From Amycolatopsis sp. NBC_01480 (GTDB taxonomy: Bacteria; Actinomycetota; Actinomycetes; Mycobacteriales; Pseudonocardiaceae), in the NCBI RefSeq assembly GCF_036227205.1, contig NZ_CP109442.1, positions 5,456,001 through 5,520,000 of the forward strand: a DNA stretch of 64,000 nucleotides, read 5' to 3'. Under the pieces are notes generated by a model. That model did not search any database. It was not told the origin of the DNA and saw only the letters and a program-made list of their open reading frames with translations. A program made the position numbers and the translations under genes. Shown in pieces: positions 27,316 to 36,382 of the stretch (position 1 is the first letter of the stretch; the number at the start of each line of letters is the position of its first letter).

Positions 27316-28149
27316 GTGACCGTTCCCGTTCCCCGCCCCCCGGCCGAACCACTCCGGCCGCCGCGCGCCGTGGTGCGCGGCGAGTTCTTGTGGGGCCTGC
27401 AGGGTGCGCTCGACCGTCGTGGCCTCGGCCCCGTCGCCGGGGTGGACGAAGCCGGCGCCGGCGCGTGTGCCGGGCCGCTGGTGGTCGCCTCGTGTGTGCT
27501 GCGCCCCGGCGACGGCGCCCGGCTGCCCGAGCTGACCGACTCGAAGATGCTCACGGCGAAGGCCCGCGACCGCGTTTACGACCAGGTCCTCAAGCGCGCG
27601 GTCGACTACGCGGTGATCGTCATCCCGTCCGAACAGGTCGACCTGCTCGGCATCCGGGTGATGAACCTGGAGGGGATGCGGCGGGCGGTCGCCGCGCTGC
27701 GCGAGCATCCCGGGTATGTGCTCACCGACGGCTTCCCGGTCCCCGGCATCCCGGCCCCCAGCGTCGCGGTCATCAAGGGCGACCGCTGCGTGGCCAGCAT
27801 CGCGGCCGCGTCGGTGCTCGCGAAGGTGACGCGGGACCGGATCATGAAGGGCCTGCACGGCGAGCTGCCGCACTACGGCTTCGACGTGCACAAGGGCTAC
27901 AGCACGGCCGACCACCTGGCGGCGCTGGACGAGCACGGGCCCAGCCCGGCGCACCGCTGGTCCTACACGAATGTGGCCACCGCGGCCGCCCGGCACGGCC
28001 TCACCCCACCGCATCCGGTCGTGCTCACCTACGCTGCCTTGGAGAACCCGAGCGTGCCGGTCCGTGCCCTGGCCAGCTCGGTGGGTAAGAATGAACGCTC
28101 CGCCGCCGGAGCAGCAAGACGAACGCGAGGAGGGGCGCGGATTTCATGA
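27316..28149 (+). CDS. rnhB: ribonuclease HII
   Basis: RNase HII nicks 5' of single ribonucleotides in DNA. The 277-residue protein carries the acidic catalytic residues in VAGVDEAGAGACAGPLV (Asp, Glu), LTDGFPVPG (Asp) and later SIAAASVLAKVTRDRIM (Asp). Oddly, the usual GRG motif of the first block (DEAGRG) reads GAG: the Arg codon is replaced by GCC. A Gly/Arg-rich extension closes the protein and overlaps the next gene by four bases. All other motifs and length (long actinobacterial type) are normal. Confidence 0.92.
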   Translation: MTVPVPRPPAEPLRPPRAVVRGEFLWGLQGALDRRGLGPVAGVDEAGAGACAGPLVVASCVLRPGDGARLPELTDSKMLTAKARDRVYDQVLKRAVDYAVIVIPSEQVDLLGIRVMNLEGMRRAVAALREHPGYVLTDGFPVPGIPAPSVAVIKGDRCVASIAAASVLAKVTRDRIMKGLHGELPHYGFDVHKGYSTADHLAALDEHGPSPAHRWSYTNVATAAARHGLTPPHPVVLTYAALENPSVPVRALASSVGKNERSAAGAARRTRGGARIS

Positions 28150-28469
28150 GCGCAGAGGATCTCGAGAAGTACGAGACCGAGATGGAGCTCTCGCTGTACC
28201 GCGAGTACCGCGACATCGTCGGCCAGTTCTCGTACGTGGTGGAGACCGAGCGTCGGTTCTACCTGGCCAACGCCGTCGACGTGCAGGTGCGTGACGGTGG
28301 TGGCGAGGTGTACTTCGAGGTCCGCATGTCGGACGCGTGGGTCTGGGACATGTACCGCCCCGCCCGGTTCGTCAAGCACGTCCGGGTCATCACGTTCAAG
28401 GACGTCAACGTGGAGGAACTCGACAAGCCGGACCTCCGGCTGCCCGAGGACGGCCCGTTCTCGGGCTGA
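28146..28469 (+). CDS. DUF2469 family protein
   Basis: A 107-residue acidic protein starting MSAEDLEKYETEMELSLYRE, highly conserved in actinobacteria and nearly always between rnhB and yraN. It contains YRDIVGQFSYVVETERRFYL, EVYFEVRMSDAWVWDMYRPARFVK and VITFKDVNVEEL. Function is not established. ATG overlaps the rnhB stop, so it is translationally coupled. A strong hairpin follows and ends the transcript. Confidence 0.93.
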   Translation: MSAEDLEKYETEMELSLYREYRDIVGQFSYVVETERRFYLANAVDVQVRDGGGEVYFEVRMSDAWVWDMYRPARFVKHVRVITFKDVNVEELDKPDLRLPEDGPFSG

Positions 28470-28477
28470 TTTCTCCC

Positions 28478-28524
28478 ACGCGCTGAAGGCCGACCGGACC
28501 CGCTCCGGCCGGCCTTCAGCGCGT
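28478..28524 (+). terminator. hairpin terminator after rnhB-DUF2469
   Basis: A 15-base-pair perfect stem pairs 28478-28492 (ACGCGCTGAAGGCCG) with 28510-28524, and a second inner stem CCGGA/TCCGG lies within the loop. It starts eight bases after the stop codon. A weak T-rich tail (TTTTCGCCTTTTGGGCTTTTGGG) follows. Confidence 0.75.
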
Positions 28525-28728
28525 TCTGGCGGGTTTTCGCCTTTTGGGCTTTTGGGCTGAGCACGGGGGACCGACAGTTTCGGGCTCCGGTGCCGGTCGT
28601 CGCGCGGGTTCTCCACAGGTCCCCGGTTGTCCACAGGTTGGCTTTTCGGCGCTGGTGACGGGTTCGGTCACCCTGCGAACGTGGGTTCACACGTTCCGTG
28701 ATGGTCGCGGGACGGTGAGGGGGCCACG

Positions 28729-29109
28729 ATGAACGACAGTCTTCGGCGGCGCGCGCTGTGGCGCCGCGAGTTCGGCCGCTGGGGTGAGGACCTGGCCGCC
28801 CGGCACCTCCAGGAGGCGGGGCTCGTCCTGCTCAGCCGGAACTGGAGCTGCCGCGAAGGCGAGCTCGACCTGGTGCTGGCCGAGGGCGACCGGGTGGTGT
28901 TCTGCGAGGTGAAGACCCGCTCCGGCGACGACTACGGCACCCCGGCCGAGTCCGTCACCCCGGAGAAGGTCGATCGCGTGCGCAAGGCGGCGGAGCAGTG
29001 GCTGCGGGCGTTCCGGATCGGCTGGTGCCGCACGCGGTACGACGTGGTCACCGTCTTCGCGCCGGTCGGCGGGCAGCCGACGGTGCGGCACATCGCGGGG
29101 GCGTTCTGA
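28729..29109 (+). CDS. YraN family endonuclease-like protein (UPF0102)
   Basis: A 126-residue protein of the UPF0102/YraN family with a PD-(D/E)XK nuclease-like core: GEDLAARHLQEAGLVLLSRNW, then GELDLVLAEGDRVVFCEVKTR (the D and ExK residues). Function is uncertain; in other bacteria it lies next to replication and competence genes, as here (yifB, dprA). The stop overlaps the yifB start by one base. Confidence 0.92.
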   Translation: MNDSLRRRALWRREFGRWGEDLAARHLQEAGLVLLSRNWSCREGELDLVLAEGDRVVFCEVKTRSGDDYGTPAESVTPEKVDRVRKAAEQWLRAFRIGWCRTRYDVVTVFAPVGGQPTVRHIAGAF

Positions 29110-30620
29110 TGCCGCTGGCGAAAGCGTGGTCGGTGGCCCTGCTCGGGATCGAGGGCCGGGTGGTGGAGATCGAGGCGGACCTGGGCGGCGGGCTGAGCCG
29201 CGTGACGCTGGTCGGCCTGCCGGACGCGGGCCTGCGCGAGGCGAAGGACCGCGTGCGCTCGGCCGTGCGGAATTCGGGCCAGCCGTGGCCCGACGGCAAG
29301 GTGACGCTGGGGCTGTCGCCGGCGAATCTGCCCAAGGTGGGCTCGGGGTACGACCTCGGCATCGCGGCGGCGGTGCTGGCGGCCACCGGCGCTGTGCCGG
29401 CCACGAAGCTGCTGCGCACGATCCTGCTCGGCGAACTGGCGCTGGACGGCCGGATCCGTCCCGTCCGCGGTGTCCTGCCCGGTCTGCTGGCCGCGCGGGC
29501 CGCGGGTTACGAGCGCGCGCTCGTCCCGTCGGAGTCGCTGGGGGAGGCGGCGCTGGTCGAGGATCTGGAGGTCGCCGGGGTCTCGCGTCTGACGGACCTG
29601 GTGGCGTGGCTGAAGGACGAGGGCGAGCTGGAGCCGCGGCCCGAACCGGTGCCCCCGGACCCGCCCGCGGTGCCGGACCTGGTCGACGTCGTCGGCCAGC
29701 CGGAGGCGCGGTGGGCGCTGGAGGTCGCGGCCGCGGGCGGCCACCACCTGCTGCTGACCGGCCCGCCCGGCGTCGGGAAGACGATGCTCGCGAAGCGGTT
29801 GCCGGGCCTGCTCCCGCCGCTCTCGCCGGAGGAGTCGCTCCAGGTCACGGCGGTCCACTCGGTCGACGGCACGCTGTCGAAGTCGTCGCCGCTGGTCACC
29901 GTCCCGCCTTTTGTCGCCCCGCACCACTCGATCACCGTCGCGGCCCTGATCGGCGGCGGCAGCGGCCTCGCCGTGCCCGGCGCGATCAGCCGGGCACACC
30001 GGGGCGTGCTGTTCCTGGACGAGGTCTGCGAATTCGGCCCCGAGCGGCTCGACTCGCTGCGCACCGTCGTCGAGGAGGGCGAGGTCCGCATCGCGCGGGT
30101 GAAGGGCGCGGTGCGTTATCCCGCGCGCTTCCAGCTCGTGATGGCGACCAACCCGTGTCCCTGCGCCCAGCCGCGCGAGATCGACTGCACCTGTTCCCCG
30201 CTCGCCCGCCGCCGCTACTTCGCGCGCCTCTCGGGCCCCTTGCTGGACCGCGTCGACCTCCGTGTCAGCCTGCGCCCGCTGACCGCCATGTCCGCCCACC
30301 TGACCGCCGCCCCGGAACCGTCGGCCACGGTCCGCGCCCGCGTCCAGTCGGCCCGCGACCGCGCTGCCCACCGCTGGCAGGCCCACGGCTGGCAGTCGAA
30401 CTCGGAGGTCCCGGGCCCGTCGCTGCGTCGCGAGTTCCGGCTGCCCCCGGCCACCACGGTCCTCCTGGACCGAGCCCTCACGAAGGGCGTCCTGACCGCC
30501 CGCGGCGCCGACCGTTGCCTCCGCATCGCCTGGACCCTCGCCGACCTCGCCGGCACCCCCCACCCCACCCCCGACCACGTCTCCGCCGCCCTCGACTTCC
30601 GCGAACGGACAGCCGCATGA
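29109..30620 (+). CDS. yifB: YifB-type Mg-chelatase-like AAA+ ATPase
   Basis: A 503-residue ComM/YifB protein. The N-terminal Lon-protease-like domain (LGIEGRVVEIEADLGGGL, VGLPDAGLREAKDRVRSA, GELALDGRIRPVRGVLPG) precedes the MCM/Mg-chelatase AAA+ module with Walker A GPPGVGKTMLAKRLPG, Walker B GVLFLDEV and sensor MATNPCPC. The C-terminal part has the family Cys-rich insert and a helical lid. In Haemophilus and Vibrio ComM is a hexameric helicase that promotes branch migration in transformation; dprA downstream fits a DNA-uptake or recombination role. Confidence 0.93.
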   Translation: MPLAKAWSVALLGIEGRVVEIEADLGGGLSRVTLVGLPDAGLREAKDRVRSAVRNSGQPWPDGKVTLGLSPANLPKVGSGYDLGIAAAVLAATGAVPATKLLRTILLGELALDGRIRPVRGVLPGLLAARAAGYERALVPSESLGEAALVEDLEVAGVSRLTDLVAWLKDEGELEPRPEPVPPDPPAVPDLVDVVGQPEARWALEVAAAGGHHLLLTGPPGVGKTMLAKRLPGLLPPLSPEESLQVTAVHSVDGTLSKSSPLVTVPPFVAPHHSITVAALIGGGSGLAVPGAISRAHRGVLFLDEVCEFGPERLDSLRTVVEEGEVRIARVKGAVRYPARFQLVMATNPCPCAQPREIDCTCSPLARRRYFARLSGPLLDRVDLRVSLRPLTAMSAHLTAAPEPSATVRARVQSARDRAAHRWQAHGWQSNSEVPGPSLRREFRLPPATTVLLDRALTKGVLTARGADRCLRIAWTLADLAGTPHPTPDHVSAALDFRERTAA

Positions 30621-31036
30621 CCCACCCGCCCCCGCCCTCACCGACGGGCCGCTGTCACCCGCTTCGCCGTGCTGCCCGCCCTCCTGCGCCCCACCCCTTG
30701 CTCCGTCGGACCGCCCCTGTCGCTGCTTCGCCGTGTTGCGCGTCCCAGATCGCTTCCGACTGATCCCTTCCAAGCGGCCCCGGCCCAGCGCGGCCACGCC
30801 GCCCCCGCTTCCCTGAACGGAGTTCCCATGTCTCACCCCGCCCGCCCCCGGCTTGCCAATCCCCAGCCCGCCGACTCGCGCAAAGCCCGCCACCTCCGCC
30901 TGGTCCCACCACCGCCGCCGGGCCGGGACCCCGATCCCCTCCAAGTCCGCGCCCGCCTCGGCCCGGTCCGTGCCCTGGCCCCCGCGCCGCCCCACCCCCG
31001 CGCCGCCCAGCCCGCCTCACCCAGAGGAAGCGCCGC
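30621..31036 (+). other. Pro/Arg-rich region between yifB and dprA; possible small ORF
   Basis: The 416-base gap is extremely C-rich on this strand. A frame from ATG 30828 to a TGA at 31040 would give a 70-residue Pro/Ala/Arg-rich peptide whose stop overlaps the dprA ATG. Another frame from ATG 30617 overlaps the yifB stop. Neither has a Shine-Dalgarno or recognisable motif. I treat this as probably non-coding or a leader; translation in front of dprA for coupling is possible. Confidence 0.3.
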
Positions 31037-32227
31037 ATGAGCGTCGAGCCCCGGCAAACCAGCCAGGCCACCTCCCACGAGGCCGAACGCCTTGCCAGGG
31101 CGTATCTGCTGCGCGTCGCCGAGCCGCCCGCGCCGGCGTTGGTCGCCTTCGTGGAGGCGCGCGGTCCCGTCGAGGCCGCGGAGCGCGTGCGCAGCGGCGA
31201 CTGTCCGGCGAAGGTGCGCAAGGAAACTGCGGCCCGCAAAGACGTCGAACTCGCCGAGCAGGATCTCGCGGAAGCCGCCAAGATCGGTGCCCGCCTGGTG
31301 ATCCCCGAGGACGACGAGTGGCCGGGCTGGCCGCTGCACTCGCTCACACTCGCCACCCACGAGGGCGTCGCCGACGTCGCCCCGCCGCTGGCGTTGTGGG
31401 TGCGGGGCTCAGCGTCGCTCGCCTTGGCGGCGGATCGCGCGGTCGCCGTTGTCGGAGCGCGGATGTGTTCCAACTACGGCGAGAACAACGCGGGAGAGCT
31501 CGGCTACGGGCTGGCGGCGCGCCAAGTGCCGCTGTTCTCCGGCGCCGCCATCGGCATCGACGCGGCCGCACATCGCGGAGCACTCGCGGGCGACGGAGTG
31601 ACCGTCGCGGTCCTCGGGTGCGCCCTCGACATCGGCTACCTGGCCGGCCACGAAGGCCTGCTGAAGAAGATGGCCGACAACGGCGGCGCGGTCATCAGCG
31701 AGTACCCGCCCGGCACGCCACCCGCGCGGTACCGATTCCTCGTCCGCAACCGGCTGATCGCGGGCCTCACCGACGGCACCGTGGTCGTCGAAGCCGGCCG
31801 TCGCAGCGGCGCGCGCAACACCGCGACCACGGCGGGCGCGCTCGGCAAGGTCGTGATGGCCATACCCGGCCCGGTCCACTCACGCACGTCGGCCGGCTGC
31901 CACGACCTGATCCGCGACTGCAAGGCCACGCTCGTCGCGAACGTCGACGAAGTGCTGGACACCGTCGGCCGCTTCGGCCCGCCGCCGAAGGAGGGCAGCC
32001 AGCAGCACCGTCCGACGGACGGGTTCGGGAAGGAGGCGATGCGCGTTTACGAGGCGCTGGTGCCGCGCGCCGGTCGTTCGGCCGACGAGGTCGCCGCGGA
32101 GTCCGGGATCCCGGTCGCGCGGGTCAGAGCGGTGCTGCCCGAGCTGGAACTCGACGGGTTCGCCATGCGCGGGGCGACCGGGTGGCGCCGGATCATCCGG
32201 TCGGCGCCGCAAGGGAATCCGTCGTGA
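31037..32227 (+). CDS. dprA: DNA-processing protein DprA
   Basis: DprA loads RecA onto incoming single-stranded DNA. The 396-residue protein has a helical N-terminal region, a Rossmann-like DprA core with ALWVRGSASLALAADRAVAVVGAR, VPLFSGAAIGIDAAAHRGAL (SGxAxGID), ISEYPPGTPPARYRFLVRNRLIAGL and VVVEAGRRSGARNTA. The C-terminal winged helix (RSADEVAAESGIPVARVRAVLPELELDG) completes it. It lies between yifB and xerC. No other competence genes are visible. Confidence 0.95.
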   Translation: MSVEPRQTSQATSHEAERLARAYLLRVAEPPAPALVAFVEARGPVEAAERVRSGDCPAKVRKETAARKDVELAEQDLAEAAKIGARLVIPEDDEWPGWPLHSLTLATHEGVADVAPPLALWVRGSASLALAADRAVAVVGARMCSNYGENNAGELGYGLAARQVPLFSGAAIGIDAAAHRGALAGDGVTVAVLGCALDIGYLAGHEGLLKKMADNGGAVISEYPPGTPPARYRFLVRNRLIAGLTDGTVVVEAGRRSGARNTATTAGALGKVVMAIPGPVHSRTSAGCHDLIRDCKATLVANVDEVLDTVGRFGPPPKEGSQQHRPTDGFGKEAMRVYEALVPRAGRSADEVAAESGIPVARVRAVLPELELDGFAMRGATGWRRIIRSAPQGNPS

Positions 32228-32356
32228 ACGGCCCGGCCCGCGTGGCGATGCTTGACCAATGGCGGGAGTTCGCGCAGCGTGATCGCCATGCCGTCAGGGA
32301 GCGTCCGCCGCGACGCAGCCGCGCGCCCGCCCGGGCACCGGAAAGGCCCGCCGCGG

Positions 32357-33307
32357 GTGGATCTGCACGCGCTCCGGGACGGGTTGCCGCAAGCCGTGCG
32401 GGCAGTCGTCGCCGACTACGAGCGGCACCTCACGCTCGAGCGTGGCCTGTCTCCGCACACGGTGCGCGCGTACGTCGGCGATGTGGTGTCCCTGCTGGCG
32501 TTCCTGACCGAGGGGGAGGACGACGGCCCGGCGCGCGGGTTCGCCGATCTCGACATCGGTCTGCTGCGGGCGTGGCTCGCCGGGCAGCGCACCGGCGGAT
32601 CGGGCCGGACGACGCTGGCGCGCAGGGCCGCGTCGGCGCGCACATTCACGGCTTGGGCCCACCGCCAAGGCGTGCTGAAGGCGGATCCGGGCGGGCGGCT
32701 CGCCGCGCCGCGGGCGCACCGGACGCTGCCGGGGGTGCTGCGGGAGGACCAGGCGGACGAACTGATGCGGGCGTCGGAGGCCGGCGCCGCCCAGCGCGAT
32801 CCGGTCGCCCTGCGTGACCGTGCGATCGTCGAACTGCTCTACGCGACCGGCATCCGGGTGTCGGAGCTGTGCGGGCTGGACGTCGGCGCGGTCGATTTCT
32901 CCCGGCGCGTCGTCTCCGTGATCGGCAAGGGAGACAAGGAACGGATGGTCCCGTTCGGCGTCCCGGCGGCCGGGGCGCTCACCGCGTGGCTCGAGGCGGG
33001 CCGTCCGGAATTGGTCTCGGAACGGGCTGCGCACGCGCTCTTCCTGGGCGTTCGCGGCAACCGGCTTGATCCCCGGGCTGCGCGGCGGGTGGTGCACGAG
33101 GCGGTCGCCGCGGTGCCCGGCGCGTTGGACATGGGGCCGCACGGACTGCGGCATTCGGCCGCAACACATCTGCTGGAGGGAGGTGCCGATCTCAGGAGCG
33201 TTCAGGAACTGCTCGGTCACGCTACGCTTGCCACGACCCAGCTCTACACTCACGTGACAGTCGATCGGCTGAAGGCGATCCATGACCGAGCCCACCCACG
33301 GGCCTGA
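32357..33307 (+). CDS. xerC: tyrosine recombinase XerC
   Basis: Site-specific recombinase for dimer resolution at dif. The N-terminal SAM-like core-binding domain ([23 protein letters not shown]) is followed by the catalytic domain with Arg in [12 protein letters not shown], Lys region [25 protein letters not shown] (HxxR), [15 protein letters not shown] (His and nucleophile Tyr). GTG 32357 with GGAAAGG upstream gives 316 residues, close to the family norm. ATG 32288 is an alternative that adds a basic Pro-rich start. The end overlaps the sigma-factor gene by 26 bases. XerC is more likely than XerD by the dprA-xerC neighbourhood. Confidence 0.92.
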   Translation: MDLHALRDGLPQAVRAVVADYERHLTLERGLSPHTVRAYVGDVVSLLAFLTEGEDDGPARGFADLDIGLLRAWLAGQRTGGSGRTTLARRAASARTFTAWAHRQGVLKADPGGRLAAPRAHRTLPGVLREDQADELMRASEAGAAQRDPVALRDRAIVELLYATGIRVSELCGLDVGAVDFSRRVVSVIGKGDKERMVPFGVPAAGALTAWLEAGRPELVSERAAHALFLGVRGNRLDPRAARRVVHEAVAAVPGALDMGPHGLRHSAATHLLEGGADLRSVQELLGHATLATTQLYTHVTVDRLKAIHDRAHPRA

Positions 33308-34265
33308 CGAGGCCGGTGGCGACTCGGCCGGAAAAGCCGGGGCCGAACCGGCGGCGCACGCGCATCCGCACGAGCACGGAGACCATACTGACCCGCATGC
33401 CGAGAACGACCGTGCAATGAGTTCCACGCCTCCTGCCACGGAAGCCGGGGTGAGCACCCCCGGCGCCGAGGACGCCGTCACCGCCGACGGGCGTCCTGGT
33501 TATGACGTCGACGCGGGGATCCAGGCGCTGTGGCAGCAGTTCGCCGACCAGCCGGACCAGACTTCGCGCGACCGGCTGGTGCTGCACTACGCGCCGCTGG
33601 TCAAGTACGTCGCGGGCCGGGTCGGCACTGGCCTGCCGACGCACGTCGACGTGGGCGATCTCGTGCAGTCGGGCATTTTCGGCCTGGTCGACGCCATCGA
33701 GAAGTTCGAGCCGGCCCGCGGCCTGCGCTTCGAGACGTACGCGATGCAGCGCATCCGCGGCGCCATCCTCGACGACCTGCGCGCCCAGGACTGGGTGCCG
33801 CGCGCCGTGCGCAGCAAGGCCAAGGAGACCGAGCGCGCCCTGGAGCGCCTCGGCGCGCGCCTGCACCGAGCCCCCACGGACGCCGAACTGGCCACCGAAC
33901 TCGGCGTCAGCCTCGACGACCTGCGCGACTTCTACGGTCAGCTGCAGCTCACCAGCGTCGTGGCCCTCGAAGACCTGGTCTCGGCTGGCAAGGACAGCGG
34001 CTCCCTGGTCGACACCCTCCCCGACGACGGCGCCGTCGACCCGGTCGCCGTCCTAGTCGACCAGGACAACCGCAGGCAGCTCGCGGAGGCCATCGCCCAG
34101 CTGACCGAGCGGGACAAGATCGTGGTCAGCCTCTACTACTTCGAAAGCCTCACCCTCGCCGAGATCGGCAAAGTCCTGGGCGTGACGGAATCCCGCGTCA
34201 GCCAGCTCCACACCCGCGCAGTGATGCGGCTGCGGGCCAAACTCGTCGAGCAGCCGGCCACCTAG
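33282..34265 (+). CDS. whiG: FliA/WhiG-family sigma factor
   Basis: A 327-residue sigma-70 group 3 factor. After a ~75-residue His/Glu/Ala-rich variable start come region 2 ([61 protein letters not shown]), region 3 ([20 protein letters not shown]) and region 4 with the HTH ([24 protein letters not shown]). The W.PR.VR pattern is diagnostic of the FliA/WhiG branch. No flagellar genes are near, so WhiG-type control of sporulation-like development in a mycelial organism is likely. ATG 33282 overlaps xerC; ATG 33418 is a shorter alternative. Confidence 0.93.
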   Translation: MTEPTHGPDEAGGDSAGKAGAEPAAHAHPHEHGDHTDPHAENDRAMSSTPPATEAGVSTPGAEDAVTADGRPGYDVDAGIQALWQQFADQPDQTSRDRLVLHYAPLVKYVAGRVGTGLPTHVDVGDLVQSGIFGLVDAIEKFEPARGLRFETYAMQRIRGAILDDLRAQDWVPRAVRSKAKETERALERLGARLHRAPTDAELATELGVSLDDLRDFYGQLQLTSVVALEDLVSAGKDSGSLVDTLPDDGAVDPVAVLVDQDNRRQLAEAIAQLTERDKIVVSLYYFESLTLAEIGKVLGVTESRVSQLHTRAVMRLRAKLVEQPAT

Positions 34266-34647
34266 CCCCGCCGCTTGCCGGCTGTCCGGCATCCGCGCCT
34301 GCGCGCTTGCCGAGCCGAGTCCCGCGGACGCTTGCCGCTGTGGCGCTCGGCTGAGCGCCGCGGACAGTCGCGATGCTGACCTGGATCCCGCGCTGTGGCG
34401 CTGGGCTGGGTCGAGTGGCCTGCGGTGCGGTGCGGTGCGGTGTTGGGCTGAGTTGGGTTGAGCGGGCTTGTCGCCGGTAAGCCACTCGCTGCTGGGCCTG
34501 CGGACGCTTGCCGGTGCGGCGCTGGACTTGGGCCGGTGGACCCCCGCCGGTGCGGCGGTGGGGTGAGGCCGCGGACAGTCGCGGTGTGGCGCTGGGTTGG
34601 GTCTGGCGGACGGCTGCCGAGGCGGCGGATGGCTGCGGACTCTGGGG
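34266..34647. repeat. repeat-rich non-coding region
   Basis: The 382 bases between the convergent whiG and M23 peptidase genes contain no convincing gene but several imperfect repeats: GGACGCTTGCCG occurs near 34328 and 34502, GCGGACAGTCGCG near 34360 and 34570, and GTGGCGCTGGG several times. A perfect (TGCGG)4 microsatellite lies at 34421-34440, followed by degenerate GTTGGGCTGA/GTTGGGTTGA units. The stretch looks like decayed tandem duplications. Confidence 0.55.
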
Positions 34648-35523
34648 TCAGGGCTCACCTCCCCACGGTTTGAGGCGTACTCGGCCGGGTGCGCCGGTCA
34701 GGGCGAGAGGGTCGACGTACTCGGTGCCGCGGCGGGCGCCCCAGTGCAGGCAAGCGGCGACGGAGCAGCCGGGATGGCCTGGTGTGGCGGTGCCCAGCGG
34801 TTGTCCGCGGTAGACCTGTTCGCCGGTGGTGACCGTCGGGGTGATGGGCTGGTAGGTGGTGCGGAGGCCACCGTCGTGGTCGAGGGACACCACCCCGTGG
34901 CCTGCGATCTGGCCCGCGAACACGACGACGCCGACGTCCGCGGCGAGGACCTCCTGCCCAGGCGCTGCTGCCAGATCGACCCCTCGATGCCCCGGTCCGT
35001 ACGGTGACTCGGGCGCCTCGAAGTACCGCGTGACCTCCGGCCGCGGCGCCAACGGCCAGGCCAGCCGACCCGCCTGCGCGACAGGTACCGGCTCAGGCAG
35101 CTCTGCGACGTCATGGCGCGCGACGCCGGTTTGCGCGACGCCAGCAGGTGCGACGCCAGCAGGTGCGAGGCCGGTACGTGCGACGCCAGCGCGTGCGACG
35201 CCAGCGCGCGCGGCGGCTGTCTCGTCCTCGCGTGTTCCGGCCGTCTCGCCCTCGTTGGGGCCGACTGCCTCCCTCGGAGTCGGGCCGGTCGCTTCGCTCT
35301 CGTTCGGATTGGTCGGCTCGAGCTGTGTGCCCAGAAGGTGGGCGCTGACCTCTTGTGCGCCGGCGGCTCGGGCTGGTGTCGCGACCAGACCGGGCAGTGG
35401 GAGTACCACTGCCGTCGCGATCAGCAACGCCAGCTGTGTTCGGCGGATGAGTGGTCGGCTCGGCGGCCATGGCAGGAACTGGTGGGGGAGGCTGTCCTCT
35501 CGCCAATCCTGTGGTCTGGCCAT
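34648..35523 (-). CDS. secreted M23-family peptidase (LytM domain)
   Basis: A 291-residue exported protein. From ATG 35523 it has a ~30-residue cytoplasmic start, a signal peptide core LALLIATAVVLPLPGLVATPARA, then a Glu/Ala-rich linker with pentapeptide repeats (A-x-x-G-V). The C-terminal LytM/M23 domain from about residue 165 reads YGPGHRGVDLAAAPGQEVLAA, with the zinc His and Asp in HRGVDL, and GHGVVSLDHDGG; the last expected HxH is reduced to CLHWG. M23 enzymes cut peptidoglycan cross-bridges or act as regulators. Because the HxH is incomplete, activity is uncertain. Start choice is tentative because the open frame runs much further. Confidence 0.75.
   Translation of the reverse strand: MARPQDWREDSLPHQFLPWPPSRPLIRRTQLALLIATAVVLPLPGLVATPARAAGAQEVSAHLLGTQLEPTNPNESEATGPTPREAVGPNEGETAGTREDETAAARAGVARAGVARTGLAPAGVAPAGVAQTGVARHDVAELPEPVPVAQAGRLAWPLAPRPEVTRYFEAPESPYGPGHRGVDLAAAPGQEVLAADVGVVVFAGQIAGHGVVSLDHDGGLRTTYQPITPTVTTGEQVYRGQPLGTATPGHPGCSVAACLHWGARRGTEYVDPLALTGAPGRVRLKPWGGEP
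35116..35212. repeat. 15-base tandem repeat inside the M23 peptidase gene
   Basis: About six copies of a 15-base unit (consensus GTGCGACGCCAGCAG, with GACGCC spaced by 15) lie in the linker of the M23 peptidase gene and encode the A-x-x-G-V pentapeptides. The number of copies can vary by slippage without breaking the frame, changing the distance from the membrane or cleavage site to the catalytic domain. Confidence 0.7.
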
Positions 35524-36382
35524 CAGCCAGGGTGGTGCCCATTTCGGTGACAGGAGCAGGAGCTCGGCTTGCGGCTGACGAAATGGCCAGTGTGCGAGAC
35601 CAGCTTGCAGGCAGCACCGGAACCAGGCGAGTGAGCGTCGCAGGAGCCAGATTGCCGGCCGGCTCACCAAGTCGCGTGGTGACCGGTGCCGGGACTGGGG
35701 ACGAGGGCGCGTTGCAGGCTGCCTCGGGATCGGGCGTGGTCGGTCTGCGAGCCGGTGCGACGGGCCGTGACCGAGCGGCTGGCGACTGCCCAACTGGTGA
35801 CTGGCTGGGCGGTCGCTGGGCGGGTGGTGACTGCCCGGGTGGTGGCTGCGCGGGTGCTGGCTGAGCCAGCTCAAGTAACTGCGTGCGCGCCGGCTCACCC
35901 GCCATCGAGCAGGACGCGAAGCTCGGTGGCGGCCGCGGCCACGATGGCCATCGCCGGGGCGATGGATGTCGGCGCGGCCACTGCCGGTGCAGCTGCCGCC
36001 GCTGGCGCTGGCGGTGCGGCCGCCGCCAGTGCAGCCACTGTCGGCGCCGTCGGCGCAGCCACTATCCGTGCCGTCAGTGTGGCCGCTGTCGGTGTCGCCG
36101 ATGCAGTTGCCGCTGCCGGTGCAGCCCGAGCCGGTGCAGGGGCTGCAACCGCCGCAGCGGGTGTCGCAGGGGTGGCCGTCATGGGGGCACTCACCAGCGC
36201 GGAGACACGGGACAGCCGGGTCGGCCGGTGGGGAACAGGGGGTCCTCGTCACGGGTTCCATCGTCGGGGAAGGCAGTGTCGGCAGAGGGCCGCCGAGGGG
36301 AGTTGTGCACAGGCGGGGGCAGTTGTGGACAACTCGGGCGGGGCCGGGCGCTGCCGGTGGGGGCGGGCCTGGTGGCAGGGGG
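35524..36382. other. low-complexity region, no confident gene
   Basis: The stretch between the M23 peptidase and rpsB is open in several frames at once because it is made of short GC-rich repeats: CGGGTGGTGGCTG-like units near 35820-35870, and Gly-Ala/Gly-Thr-Ser type units at 35960-36150 with GCAGCCACTGTCGGC variants every 15-18 bases. One minus-strand frame joined to the peptidase would encode a Cys/Gly/Thr-rich tract with high third-position GC. A plus-strand frame would be Ala/Gly/Val-rich. None has a clear ribosome site. A long repeat-bearing surface protein or a peptidase extension cannot be excluded. Confidence 0.45.

Noticed and set aside
34421..35212. CRISPR array
   Set aside because: The repeats are short (5 or 15 bases), contiguous and GC-biased, without unique spacers, and no cas genes are present.
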